From positions 1 through 64,000 of the forward strand of contig CAXXKK010000030.1 in the NCBI GenBank assembly GCA_963676845.2: a DNA stretch of 64,000 nt, written 5' to 3'. The notes beneath the pieces are model-generated. The model made no database searches. It saw only the letters and a list, made by a program, of their open reading frames with translations, and was not told the DNA's origin. This DNA comes from G963662675 sp963676845. Lineage in GTDB: Bacteria; Bacteroidota; Bacteroidia; Bacteroidales; Prolixibacteraceae. Positions 9,168-17,531 of this stretch are shown here, piece by piece. The translations under genes were made by a program, and so were the position numbers. Position 1 is the first letter of the stretch. Each line of letters opens with the position of its first letter.

Positions 9168-9803
9168 ATGCATATACACGAATTAAATCCCCGGAAGACA
9201 ATCATTGCTGTTGCTGTTTTTGTGGTGATTCTTATTGTTGGTTTTGTAACCATGAAAAGGCCATTGATGTCATATGAGCTTGGATTAAACCAAAGTGTGA
9301 AGGAATTAAGCTCTTCGGAGCAAATTTTTACTCCGTCAGATTTACAAGCAGTGCTTGCCAGTAACAGTGGAGATGTCGTTCTTTTTGATATCCGCGATAA
9401 TTTTGTATTCGGACAAGGACACATTCCCGGAGCTGAAAACTTGTCGGCTCATGATTTGGCAAGCGAAGAAAGCATTGAGCGTCTGGAAGATTTAAAAGCG
9501 CAAAATAAAACAGTCGTTTTGTATGGTGAAGACCAACTAGAGGCCAACGGCCCTGTGATGTTGTTCCGCCAGGTTGGTTTCGATAATGTGAAAGTACTGG
9601 CTGGGGGCTATGCGTATTACAAAGAGTACCAAAATGAACTTGCCAGTGCCGAAAACGATTCAATCTGGACTCGTGGGGTTGCCAAGTATAATTTTGCAGA
9701 AAAAGCGGCACCTAAAGATGGTGCTGTACTAACCACAACAGAAAAACCAACCATCGAAATTACACGACGTCAAAAAACTGAGGTAGCAGCTGGTGGTTGC
9801 TAA
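9168..9803 (+). CDS. Second membrane-anchored rhodanese-fold protein with C-terminal GGC tail
   Basis: This is a 211-residue relative of the preceding protein. It has an N-terminal helix (residues 12-28), a rhodanese fold (VVLFDIRDNFVFGQGHIPGA, then VLAGGYAYYKEY) and a degenerate active loop VVLYGEDQLEA in which Cys is Gly. Its only cysteine is again the last residue, in RRQKTEVAAGGC. Overall similarity to its neighbour is modest, but the last 12 residues are nearly identical, so the tail is the part under selection. It is the last gene of the operon. A structural, non-catalytic role for the fold with a working tail thiol is my inference. Confidence 0.88.
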   Translation: MHIHELNPRKTIIAVAVFVVILIVGFVTMKRPLMSYELGLNQSVKELSSSEQIFTPSDLQAVLASNSGDVVLFDIRDNFVFGQGHIPGAENLSAHDLASEESIERLEDLKAQNKTVVLYGEDQLEANGPVMLFRQVGFDNVKVLAGGYAYYKEYQNELASAENDSIWTRGVAKYNFAEKAAPKDGAVLTTTEKPTIEITRRQKTEVAAGGC

Positions 9804-9874
9804 AAAAGTATATAGTCAGATTTTGTAAAACTGAGATTAATCCGGCGCCTTATGTCGATTGATTTCAATGCTTT

Positions 9875-10570
9875 TTATTTTATTCTGTTTATAATCTCTC
9901 GGATTTGAGTGAGTTCAAATTCCTGCATTTCACAATCAATTTTTTCAATAGAATAGCTATCTATAAAATCATTAAAGTCTGAACAATTACGGAAAATATT
10001 AAATTCTTCATTTTTAACATCCCATACAATTCCCGTTCCTCCAAATGTAGTTTGGGGATATGATTTTTCTATAGCCTCTCCCAGTTCACTTCCAACGATT
10101 CCACCAACACCACCTGCTACTCCTGAACTAATACCTGATTGCCAAGGATTGAAGAACGCACCTTCAGCATAAAGAAAATTTTCTCCTCCAATTAATACAC
10201 GGATGAAAGAATTTTTAGATTCAACAGGGGAAACAGATTTGTCATTTTTGTTTTTATTGTCCAGAATAGCCTTGTTGCTAAAATAAATGTAACCGTTATG
10301 ACAAATCGCAAAAACTTTCTTTACCCGCTTATTGCTGTCTTTTTCAATAAAGAAACACCTGCGTGCTAAAGAATCTGAATCATCAACTAATTTTATTTTA
10401 TCAATGATAAGTTGAAAATTGTCAGATGGTATCTGTCGAAGAAAATCTTCCTTTGTTTTATATAACCCTTCCGGAATCTGTGATTTATATGTCATCTGTT
10501 GCCCTGAAGCATAGCTTATTCCAAAACAGAAGAGCATGAATAATAATGAGCGTATTTTTTGTCTTGTCAT
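9875..10570 (-). CDS. Secreted hypothetical protein with a glycine-zipper segment
   Basis: I do not recognise a family. The protein has 231 residues with a signal peptide (about residues 1-23, ending YASG). A first globular half precedes a glycine-rich stretch, GISSGVAGGVGGIVGSELG, which fits the GxxxGxxxG glycine-zipper pattern of membrane-inserting or helix-packing segments. The last third is acidic. It lies 122 bases downstream of the LRR-Roc protein on the same strand, with no terminator seen between them, so co-transcription is possible. The neighbourhood is accessory in character. Confidence 0.7.
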   Translation of the reverse strand: MTRQKIRSLLFMLFCFGISYASGQQMTYKSQIPEGLYKTKEDFLRQIPSDNFQLIIDKIKLVDDSDSLARRCFFIEKDSNKRVKKVFAICHNGYIYFSNKAILDNKNKNDKSVSPVESKNSFIRVLIGGENFLYAEGAFFNPWQSGISSGVAGGVGGIVGSELGEAIEKSYPQTTFGGTGIVWDVKNEEFNIFRNCSDFNDFIDSYSIEKIDCEMQEFELTQIREIINRIK

Positions 10571-10692
10571 ATTTTGAATGTTTAAGAATGAAAACTTATA
10601 TGAGGTTGAGGCATATTGCTCACTTCTTTTAATTCTCTATGTAGTTTGAACGAGCTATAAAACTTGAAATTTAGAACATCTCTAGTTATTAC

Positions 10693-13600
10693 TTATCCAA
10701 AATGTTCTTTATCGGTTTCTTTGTTCGAAACATACCCAAATAGTTTAAATAATTGCAATTCATATTTTTCGTACATTTTTTTACTCCATTTCCTTATATC
10801 GAATTTACCTTCAATTCCTATATCTACTCCTAATATGTTTAATATGGGGATAAATGCTTTAATCTTCATTTCTAAATTGTCGCCCGATTTTTTTACTCGA
10901 TTATAAATTTCTTTCAGGTTTTCATCCATATCTTCATGATGTGCTGTCAATATTTCAATCATATCATTAAATACATCTTCTTTTTGCTTGTCGGATATTT
11001 CCTGTACAGCAGCAATAATCTCTGTTTTTTGAAGCTTTGAATTTTTACTCAATTGCAGCAAATTGTCAAAATAGTTATTTAAAGTTGAGACAATCTCCTC
11101 TGTATTTCCGAGTGTTTTTTTTGTTGTATTTTCAATGCTGCTCAAGCTTCTTTCAATTCCATCTTCTCTCTTTTTATATGCCCTTTCTCGACCTTTGAGT
11201 AATTCTGTGAGCTTATATGGCAAAGCAAAGCCTGAACGCTCCAAAATAGGTGCGATCTTAATGGTTTGTCTTAAATTTCTGCAATAAATATCTTCTCTAT
11301 TATCGTTTATTTCAAGCATTATATCTCTGTAGTAATCAAAGTAGGTTTTTCTGGAATCGGTGCTTTCATTACATTTTTCACAAATGCAAGGTATTTCAAT
11401 TTCATATTCAAGACCTTTGTATGTATTGTGAATATCTTCCAATGCTTTTACAATATTTTGCATTAAGCTTAACCTTTCATCTCCGTATGCTTCTACTTCA
11501 ATCTGCTTTCTGTTCCTGTTTTCCTGTACTTTTGCTTTTGCATTTTCTGTAGTAAATACAACACCAAACGCCCACACATCGTCGAAATCCGATTCTATAT
11601 GTCTGCAAAGTTCTGCGGCTAGTTGATTGACAATGCCCCGGGGCATTAAACGTGGATAGCGATACTTTATGATCCATTTATTTTCTGGATTCCATCTCTC
11701 ATATTTTTGGGGAACTGCGTTATTCATCAGAGAGGGAACTATATATGCATGTTCCTGTTTTCTTTTATAAGCTAAACGAAAAATCTTTAATATTTCAAGC
11801 AATTCGCTATGATAATCTTCATAAATAGCCTCGTCCCATAGATTTTCAATATTACACTGATCCAGCTTCCCGTTTTTATTGCGAATGTCTGTACTATCTA
11901 TAATTCGGTAAAGGGCAGTTGTTACCCATTCAGGATTTAAGATGACTTTTTGCTTAACTGCGGGGTAATCCTCATACCAAAGAACAACACCTAAACGATG
12001 TAAATATCTCAATAAATCTTTCTGACTTTCTGTGTTATCTAATTTATTCTCTCTGCATATTTGGGTGTATTCACTGAGTTTTATGAGATTTATGTTATTC
12101 ACTAGTTTTGTTTCTAATTCTTTTCGAACAGCTAACCAGTGACTTAAAATGGGTTTTTGAACGTGAGGAAGTTCAAATAAGCGGTGCTCTATGATTTGTC
12201 GAAATTGTCGGAATTCCTGAAGGTGTTTATTTTCTGAAAAACTCAAATCAATCTCATACACCTTCCCATTCACAATAGAGTAATGTTTTTTATATTCCGC
12301 AATATCAATGCTTGCTGGTGTATCTCCGTATTTCAGGTTTTGTAATAATATGATTTGGTTGTTATTTTTGCTGGTAAATATCTCTATGGTTTGCAGCCAT
12401 TCTTCGTATTTATTTCCCTGATCTGCCCTTGAGTCTGTAAGGAGGATATAGAGTGCATCATCACTCAAAAAGAAACGATGTACCTGGTACAATATATCCT
12501 GTCCCCCGAAATCCCATATATGGCTGATAAACGTATCATCGTTTATTGGAAATTTATATTTGTAAATATTGATACCTCTGGTTCTTTCATCATCATTAGG
12601 CAGAGGCTTGGTTTCATCTTCCAGTTTGATGCGAAGTGATGTTTTGCCTGTTTTTCCTTCGCCCAGTAATAATACTTTGGCTTCAAATAACTGTATTTCT
12701 TTTACATCTTCCCGCTCTAATTCTTTAAAATACCGCTTCACTGCATCTTTCCCCTGATTAACAATTTCTGCGGGTGGTTTTTGCAGTGGATTTTTATACA
12801 ATTGGATACCTTCACTATATTCTTCCAATGTTATCTCTATTTTGAAATCAGTAATCCAAATTGGTAATTCTGAAATTTGATTTGAGCGAAGGTCTAAAGA
12901 ATCTAATGCAGTTAAATTTTTCAGGGAGCTAATATCCGAGATTTGATTATTGCGAAGTGATAACGAATTTAATGCAGTCAAATTTTTCAGGAAGCTATAA
13001 TCCGAGATTTGATTATTGCTAAGGTCTAACGACTTTAATGCAGTCAAATTTTTCAGGAAGCTATAATCCGAGATTTGATTATTGCGAAGTGATAACGAAT
13101 TTAATGCAGTCAAGTTTTTCAGAAAGCTAATATCCAAGATTTGATTATTGCTAAGGTCTAACGAATTTAATGCAGTCAAATTTTTCAGGAAGCTAATATC
13201 CGAGATTTGATTCGAGCTAAGTGATAACGAATTTAATGCAGTCAAATTTTTCAGGAAGCTATAATCCGAGATTTGATTATAGCTAAGTGATAACGAATTT
13301 AATGCAGTCAAGTTTTTCAGAAAGCTAATATCCGAGATTTGATTATAGCTAAGTGATAACGAATTTAATGCAGTCAAATTTTTCAGGAAGCTAATATCCG
13401 AGATTTGATTATCGCTAAGGTCTAACGAATTTAATGCAGTCAAATTTTTCAGGAAGCTAATATCCGAGATTTGATTATAGCTAAGTGATAACGAATTTAA
13501 TGCAGTCAAATTTTTCAGGAAGCTATAATCCGAAATTTTATTTGAGCTAAGGTCTAACGAATTTAATGCAGTCAAATTTTTCAGGAAGCTAATATCCGAG

Positions 13601-14520
13601 ATTTGATTATAGCTAAGGTCTAACGAATTTAATGCAGTCAAATTTTTCAGGAAGCTAATATCTGAGATTTGATTATCGCTAAGGTCTAACGAATTTAATG
13701 CAGTCAAGTTTTTCAGGAAGCTATAATCCGAGATTTGATTATCGCTAAGGTCTAACGAATTTAATGCAGTCAAATTTTTCAGGAAGCTATAATCCGAGAT
13801 TTTATTCGAGCGAAGGTCTAACGAATTTAATGCAGTCAAGTTTTTCAGGAAGCTATAATCCGAGATTTGATTATCGCTAAGGTCTAACGAATTTAATGCA
13901 GTCAAATTTTTCAGGAAGCTAATATCCGAGATTTGATTCGAGCTGAGTGATAACGAATTTAATGCAGTCAAATTTTTCAGGAAGCTAATATCCGAGATTT
14001 GATTATAGCTAAGGTCTAACGAATTTAATGCAGTCAAGTTTTTCAGGAAGCTAATATCCGAGATTTGATTCGAGCTAAGTGATAACGAATTTAATGCAGT
14101 CAAGTTTTTCAGGAAGCTAATATCCGAGATTTGATTCGAGCTAAGGTCTAACGAATTTAATGCAGTCAAATTTTTCAGGAAGCTAATATCTTTTATATGC
14201 CATTTATTATTTAAATATCCATATGTGAAAAAATGAAATGCACCTCCAATCTTGAAGTTTTGTAGATTTTTTAACTTGGCAATGTCTTGTGTGATATACT
14301 CTATATTGTTTAGACTCCCATTGTTTTTGCTGTTGACGTCTTTCTTTTGGGTTTTGTCGTACCATTTATTAGAAAGTATGAGCGTTTTAAGGTGAGTACA
14401 CTCAAACAATTCCGGCAAATCACCTAAATTAGTAATGCCACAGTTTCCCAAATCTAAAAAGGTAGTCTGGTTTTTCAGACATTCATTAATAAGTTTTCTT
14501 GCCTGGGATAGTTCTTTCAT
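10693..14520 (-). CDS. LRR-Roc-COR GTPase (ROCO family) with twenty near-identical repeats
   Basis: This is a 1275-residue bacterial ROCO protein. Residues 1-110 are a capping region. Residues 111-550 are twenty 22-residue leucine-rich repeats of the form LKNLTALNSLDLSSNQIS. Residues about 610-775 are the Roc GTPase, with P-loop GEGKTGKTS (620-628) and switch motif DFGGQD. A COR dimerisation region follows, then a cysteine cluster (CICEKC), and the last 180 residues are helical and coiled-coil-like. Roc-COR proteins cycle between monomer and dimer with nucleotide. LRRs usually bind a ligand. No signal peptide is seen, so it should be cytosolic. The repeat DNA is far more uniform than the rest of the gene, implying recent expansion or gene conversion. 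The target is unknown. Confidence 0.9.
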   Translation of the reverse strand: MKELSQARKLINECLKNQTTFLDLGNCGITNLGDLPELFECTHLKTLILSNKWYDKTQKKDVNSKNNGSLNNIEYITQDIAKLKNLQNFKIGGAFHFFTYGYLNNKWHIKDISFLKNLTALNSLDLSSNQISDISFLKNLTALNSLSLSSNQISDISFLKNLTALNSLDLSYNQISDISFLKNLTALNSLSLSSNQISDISFLKNLTALNSLDLSDNQISDYSFLKNLTALNSLDLRSNKISDYSFLKNLTALNSLDLSDNQISDYSFLKNLTALNSLDLSDNQISDISFLKNLTALNSLDLSYNQISDISFLKNLTALNSLDLSSNKISDYSFLKNLTALNSLSLSYNQISDISFLKNLTALNSLDLSDNQISDISFLKNLTALNSLSLSYNQISDISFLKNLTALNSLSLSYNQISDYSFLKNLTALNSLSLSSNQISDISFLKNLTALNSLDLSNNQILDISFLKNLTALNSLSLRNNQISDYSFLKNLTALKSLDLSNNQISDYSFLKNLTALNSLSLRNNQISDISSLKNLTALDSLDLRSNQISELPIWITDFKIEITLEEYSEGIQLYKNPLQKPPAEIVNQGKDAVKRYFKELEREDVKEIQLFEAKVLLLGEGKTGKTSLRIKLEDETKPLPNDDERTRGINIYKYKFPINDDTFISHIWDFGGQDILYQVHRFFLSDDALYILLTDSRADQGNKYEEWLQTIEIFTSKNNNQIILLQNLKYGDTPASIDIAEYKKHYSIVNGKVYEIDLSFSENKHLQEFRQFRQIIEHRLFELPHVQKPILSHWLAVRKELETKLVNNINLIKLSEYTQICRENKLDNTESQKDLLRYLHRLGVVLWYEDYPAVKQKVILNPEWVTTALYRIIDSTDIRNKNGKLDQCNIENLWDEAIYEDYHSELLEILKIFRLAYKRKQEHAYIVPSLMNNAVPQKYERWNPENKWIIKYRYPRLMPRGIVNQLAAELCRHIESDFDDVWAFGVVFTTENAKAKVQENRNRKQIEVEAYGDERLSLMQNIVKALEDIHNTYKGLEYEIEIPCICEKCNESTDSRKTYFDYYRDIMLEINDNREDIYCRNLRQTIKIAPILERSGFALPYKLTELLKGRERAYKKREDGIERSLSSIENTTKKTLGNTEEIVSTLNNYFDNLLQLSKNSKLQKTEIIAAVQEISDKQKEDVFNDMIEILTAHHEDMDENLKEIYNRVKKSGDNLEMKIKAFIPILNILGVDIGIEGKFDIRKWSKKMYEKYELQLFKLFGYVSNKETDKEHFG
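12871..14190 (-). repeat. Twenty tandem 66-bp LRR-coding repeats
   Basis: Exactly 1320 bases make 20 in-frame units of 66 bases. Most unit positions are identical, including at silent sites. Differences fall almost only in a few codons: Ile/Tyr after the first Asp, Asp/Ser between the two Leu, Ser/Arg, then Ser/Tyr/Asp/Asn before the Asn, and Gln/Lys. Several of these swaps change two or three bases at once. Confidence 0.95.
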
Positions 14521-14738
14521 CTTTAATCTTTTATTAATTTAAGTTGTTTTTTATGTACAGGCAGAGAACTTGATTGTATCTCCACTATAGTCACCCTATA
14601 TAATTTGTATTCTATGTTTTATATGTAACTTTTGTACTCTATTTTGAGCTTCACAATTTACTAAAAATCACTACGGAATTATCTTTTTGTTAGCTAGTAA
14701 TTTTCAATATTTGTTTAAATCATAGTTATTTCAATTTG

Positions 14739-15167
14739 GGATATGATGATCCTGTCCAGGGATATGGAAGCCATATCCTTAGATAGAATGACTATATCTA
14801 AGGTCATAAGGATTCTGTCTCTGGATATAGTGATGGTGAAATGAGATATAAAGGCATTACCAATATCCCTGTTTTTTGAAGCTTTTTAAGTGATGGAATA
14901 AGGATTATTCCATGTTGCCGAAGGATTATTCCCTTTGGAATAATAGATATTCTCTATGGAATTAAGGCCATTCCTTTTGGAATATCTATGATTCTACAGT
15001 GCCGGGGGATAATTCCATAGTGCTGCAAAGCAATTCCACGTTGCTGAAGGATAATTCTCTTTGGAATAGTAATGATTCTATAAGGAATAGTGATGATTCC
15101 AGAGGGCTGAATGATTATTCTGCATGGAATTATCATGATTCTCAAAAGCTACATGGGATATCTTTCT
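14739..15167. repeat. Degenerate 21-bp tandem repeat array, about 20 units
   Basis: The stretch divides into 21-base units, for example 15063-15083 (GGAATAGTAATGATTCTATAA), 15084-15104, 15105-15125 and 15126-15146. Only a 9-base phase break at 14886-14894 interrupts it. Units begin GGAATA, GGATAT or TGCTGA and end in ATTCC or ATTCT, so many have an internal dyad (14760-14778 is GGATATG...CATATCC). Because 21 is divisible by 3, both strands are open in places (14954-15145 and 14999-15334), but no start signal or recognisable protein supports coding. The rest of the 14521-15165 gap is plain AT-rich DNA. Function unknown. Confidence 0.85.
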
Positions 15168-15603
15168 ATTCAAACCGGATAAATATCTTATCAAAATTGA
15201 TAATCATGGTGTCAAACTTTTGGATTAAGTCTTGTCCCAGGTTTCCGTACACAGTTTCACTTTCTTCTATTTTCTTTTTAAACAAACTTATGCCATCAAG
15301 TTTAACTTGTTTGTCGTTAATATTTAGGGTGTAATCAATTGTGTATCCGTCAAATTCCTTTTCTCCGGCAGCACCAGCGAAACTTATCTTTTCAAGTTGA
15401 TAATTTTCATCTATTTCCTTTTGGTTTTCTGTATAAAACATTTGATATAGCATGGATTGGTCTGCGCCTGTATCAAAGGTGAAATGCTTATTGTTAATGT
15501 AGATTAGGGGAGTTAATCCTTTCATTTTGTAATGTTCTGGAAAATATATTAGCTTAATTAAAAGTTGGACAGCATTATTAAGCAAGCTTAAAATGCTGTC
15601 CAT
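15166..15603 (-). CDS. Retropepsin-like aspartic protease-fold protein
   Basis: This 145-residue protein has the aspartyl-protease motif FTFDTGADQSML near residue 43, followed by a second characteristic segment YGNLGQDLIQKFDTMIINF near the C terminus. Single-domain retropepsin-like proteins of this kind are common and mostly uncharacterised in Bacteroidetes, and would act as dimers. There is no clear signal peptide; residues 1-20 are mildly hydrophobic. The C-terminal end touches the 21-bp repeat array. Substrate unknown. Confidence 0.7.
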   Translation of the reverse strand: MDSILSLLNNAVQLLIKLIYFPEHYKMKGLTPLIYINNKHFTFDTGADQSMLYQMFYTENQKEIDENYQLEKISFAGAAGEKEFDGYTIDYTLNINDKQVKLDGISLFKKKIEESETVYGNLGQDLIQKFDTMIINFDKIFIRFE

Positions 15604-15664
15604 AAAGATTAATGCCTTTTTTGAATAATTAGTTGCCTTGTATTTTTACTTTCCCAGAACTTTT

Positions 15665-16033
15665 TTAGGCTTTGCTGCTATTTATGTCCTTTTTGTATGC
15701 ATACTTATAAAACATGATGCCTGCTGCAATAAAGTTTAACGCAATAATAGGAATCCCAACAGCTACCATTTGGTCTCCGCTGGCAGGAACACTTTCAAAT
15801 TCCCGGTACTCAGACATTAACGCAAGAAGGAAATAAACACTGGCTAAGCCCATGAATATTGAAAGTACCATCCCTGGTGTTCTTTTTTTATAAATAATCT
15901 GTAAAACCAAAATCAGGGCAAGTACAATTGAAAAAATATGAATTGAATAAGGACGGATAAAACCCAGATACAGGACTAAGATTGCAAGGTAGTACTCCGG
16001 GAATTGTTTCAGATATTGTGCGAATTTTTTCAT
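15665..16033 (-). CDS. Small membrane protein with four helices, unknown function
   Basis: I do not recognise a family. The 122 residues contain four hydrophobic helices (about 15-32, 34-48, 56-72, 88-108) and a lysine-rich C terminus. It lies 61 bases upstream of the retropepsin-like gene on the same strand and may share its transcript. Nothing in the sequence points to a specific role. Confidence 0.6.
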   Translation of the reverse strand: MKKFAQYLKQFPEYYLAILVLYLGFIRPYSIHIFSIVLALILVLQIIYKKRTPGMVLSIFMGLASVYFLLALMSEYREFESVPASGDQMVAVGIPIIALNFIAAGIMFYKYAYKKDINSSKA

Positions 16034-16385
16034 GAGTATAAGTTTTGAAAATTACTATTGATTGAAACGCTTTTTTATCTCTTTTATTATACGAAAAATA
16101 TGTTTTGCAATTGCTATAATGCACTCACTATTTTTACTTTATGATTTTCCCAATTCCTTTTATCCGGGAAGATGCTTCAAGGTGTAGGAAAGGAACTGGA
16201 TAGAAAAGAGTAGAATGCCTGATTAATGGAATTTTTGCGACATATAAAATTTGATCCTGCAAATGATAAATCAATTATTAGCGTTAATATTGTGAATAAT
16301 TACTTAAAAAGTATGAAAAGAACTGTTTTCTAAGATAGAGCATACTTCAGAAATTGGTTGACAGTTCGCGTTGAAATATCGTAAA
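16034..16385. other. Intergenic region, divergent
   Basis: No gene seen. A weak inverted repeat pairs CCAATTCCTTT (16150-16160) with AAAGGAACTGG (16189-16199), one mismatch and a 28-base loop. No clear -33/-7 promoter pair was found. Confidence 0.4.
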
Positions 16386-17525
16386 ATGGAATCAGGTACC
16401 ATTGCTTTTTTAACAACTTCCCATTCTCCTTTTGATGATCGTATTTATTTTCATCAAGCCAGATCGTTGGCTAAAAAGAATAAGGTTGTAATTATAGCTT
16501 CTACCGAAAATGTGGAAAAGGTTGATGGAAATATTACGGTCTCTGGTTCTGACATGTATTCCGAATGTAAGAAAAAGAAAATTGAATATTTTGTTGAATC
16601 ATTAAAGTTATTCAATCCTCAGATAATCATTTGTTCTGAACCTTTGTCGGTCTATGCTGCTTCAAAGTTCAAAAAGATGTCTCAGGGACATGTGAAAATC
16701 ATTTATGATATTACAGAATGGTATCCGTCGAAGAAAAACCTGGAAGGACTTTCATTTTTGCAAAGCATAGTAGCCTTTTTAAAATTGCTTGTATTTAATC
16801 TCTTTGCGGGAGTGTTATGCCATGGATTTATTTTCGGTGAATATTACAAAGGATTGCCATTTCGGATTTTATTCCCTTTCAAAAAATGGACCTTGGTTAA
16901 TTATTTCCCCGACTTGTCTTATGTGCCTTATCTGGAACCAATCTTTAAGCCAGATCGTATTTGTTTGGGCTATACCGGGAAGATTAGTGTGGAAAAAGGG
17001 ATAAAGAACTTTTTTAAAGTAGCAGAAACTTTAAAAAACAATAAGCCGGAACTGAATATTAAGTTGAAGATTATTGGATGGTATTTGAATGAACATGAGA
17101 AAACGGTTTTTGAGCAATTGTGCCATGATGCAAAGGATTTAGAAATAGAATGGCATGGTAAACAAAGCTTTGAAGAGTTCCCAAAAATGCTTTCGGATAT
17201 AGATATACTTTTTGATTTGAGGAAAATCGACCTTGAAAACAATCATTGCCTGGCAATTAAGGTTTTTTATTATGCGGCGTGTGGTAAGCCCGTTATTTAT
17301 TCCGATTTGAAAGCGATAAAGCGGGAAATTGATGTCAGTAATTTTGGTTATTTTGTAAAGCCAACCGATTATAATATTATGGCAGATTACATTGTGAAAT
17401 ATATTACTGATCCTGGTTTATACATTCAGCATAGTCGTGAAGCCAGGAGGTTGGCCGAAACAAATTACAACTGGGGAATTATTGAGCCACGTTTCCTTGA
17501 TTTTATAAATATGCTTCAAGCTTAG
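16386..17525 (+). CDS. Glycosyltransferase, GT4-like
   Basis: This cytoplasmic, membrane-associated sugar transferase probably builds a surface polysaccharide. It has two Rossmann halves: the N-terminal half starts with IAFLTTSHSPFDDRIYFHQARSL, and the C-terminal half holds LGYTGKISVEKGI and the nucleotide-sugar site region around LAIKVFYYAACGKPVIYSD. Length (about 379 residues) is normal for GT4. I chose the ATG at 16386 over the TTG at 16371, since the family usually begins close to this first strand. The flippase gene starts 6 bases after its stop, so the two form an operon. Sugar specificity is not visible. Confidence 0.8.
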   Translation: MESGTIAFLTTSHSPFDDRIYFHQARSLAKKNKVVIIASTENVEKVDGNITVSGSDMYSECKKKKIEYFVESLKLFNPQIIICSEPLSVYAASKFKKMSQGHVKIIYDITEWYPSKKNLEGLSFLQSIVAFLKLLVFNLFAGVLCHGFIFGEYYKGLPFRILFPFKKWTLVNYFPDLSYVPYLEPIFKPDRICLGYTGKISVEKGIKNFFKVAETLKNNKPELNIKLKIIGWYLNEHEKTVFEQLCHDAKDLEIEWHGKQSFEEFPKMLSDIDILFDLRKIDLENNHCLAIKVFYYAACGKPVIYSDLKAIKREIDVSNFGYFVKPTDYNIMADYIVKYITDPGLYIQHSREARRLAETNYNWGIIEPRFLDFINMLQA

Positions 17526-17531
17526 TTATAT

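Noticed and set aside
12871..14190. Possible CRISPR array from regular 66-bp repeats
   Set aside because: Repeats are contiguous with no unique spacers and lie fully in frame as leucine-rich repeats.
14739..15167. CRISPR-like or coding interpretation of the 21-bp array
   Set aside because: Units are too short and degenerate for CRISPR; open frames on both strands follow from a period divisible by three.
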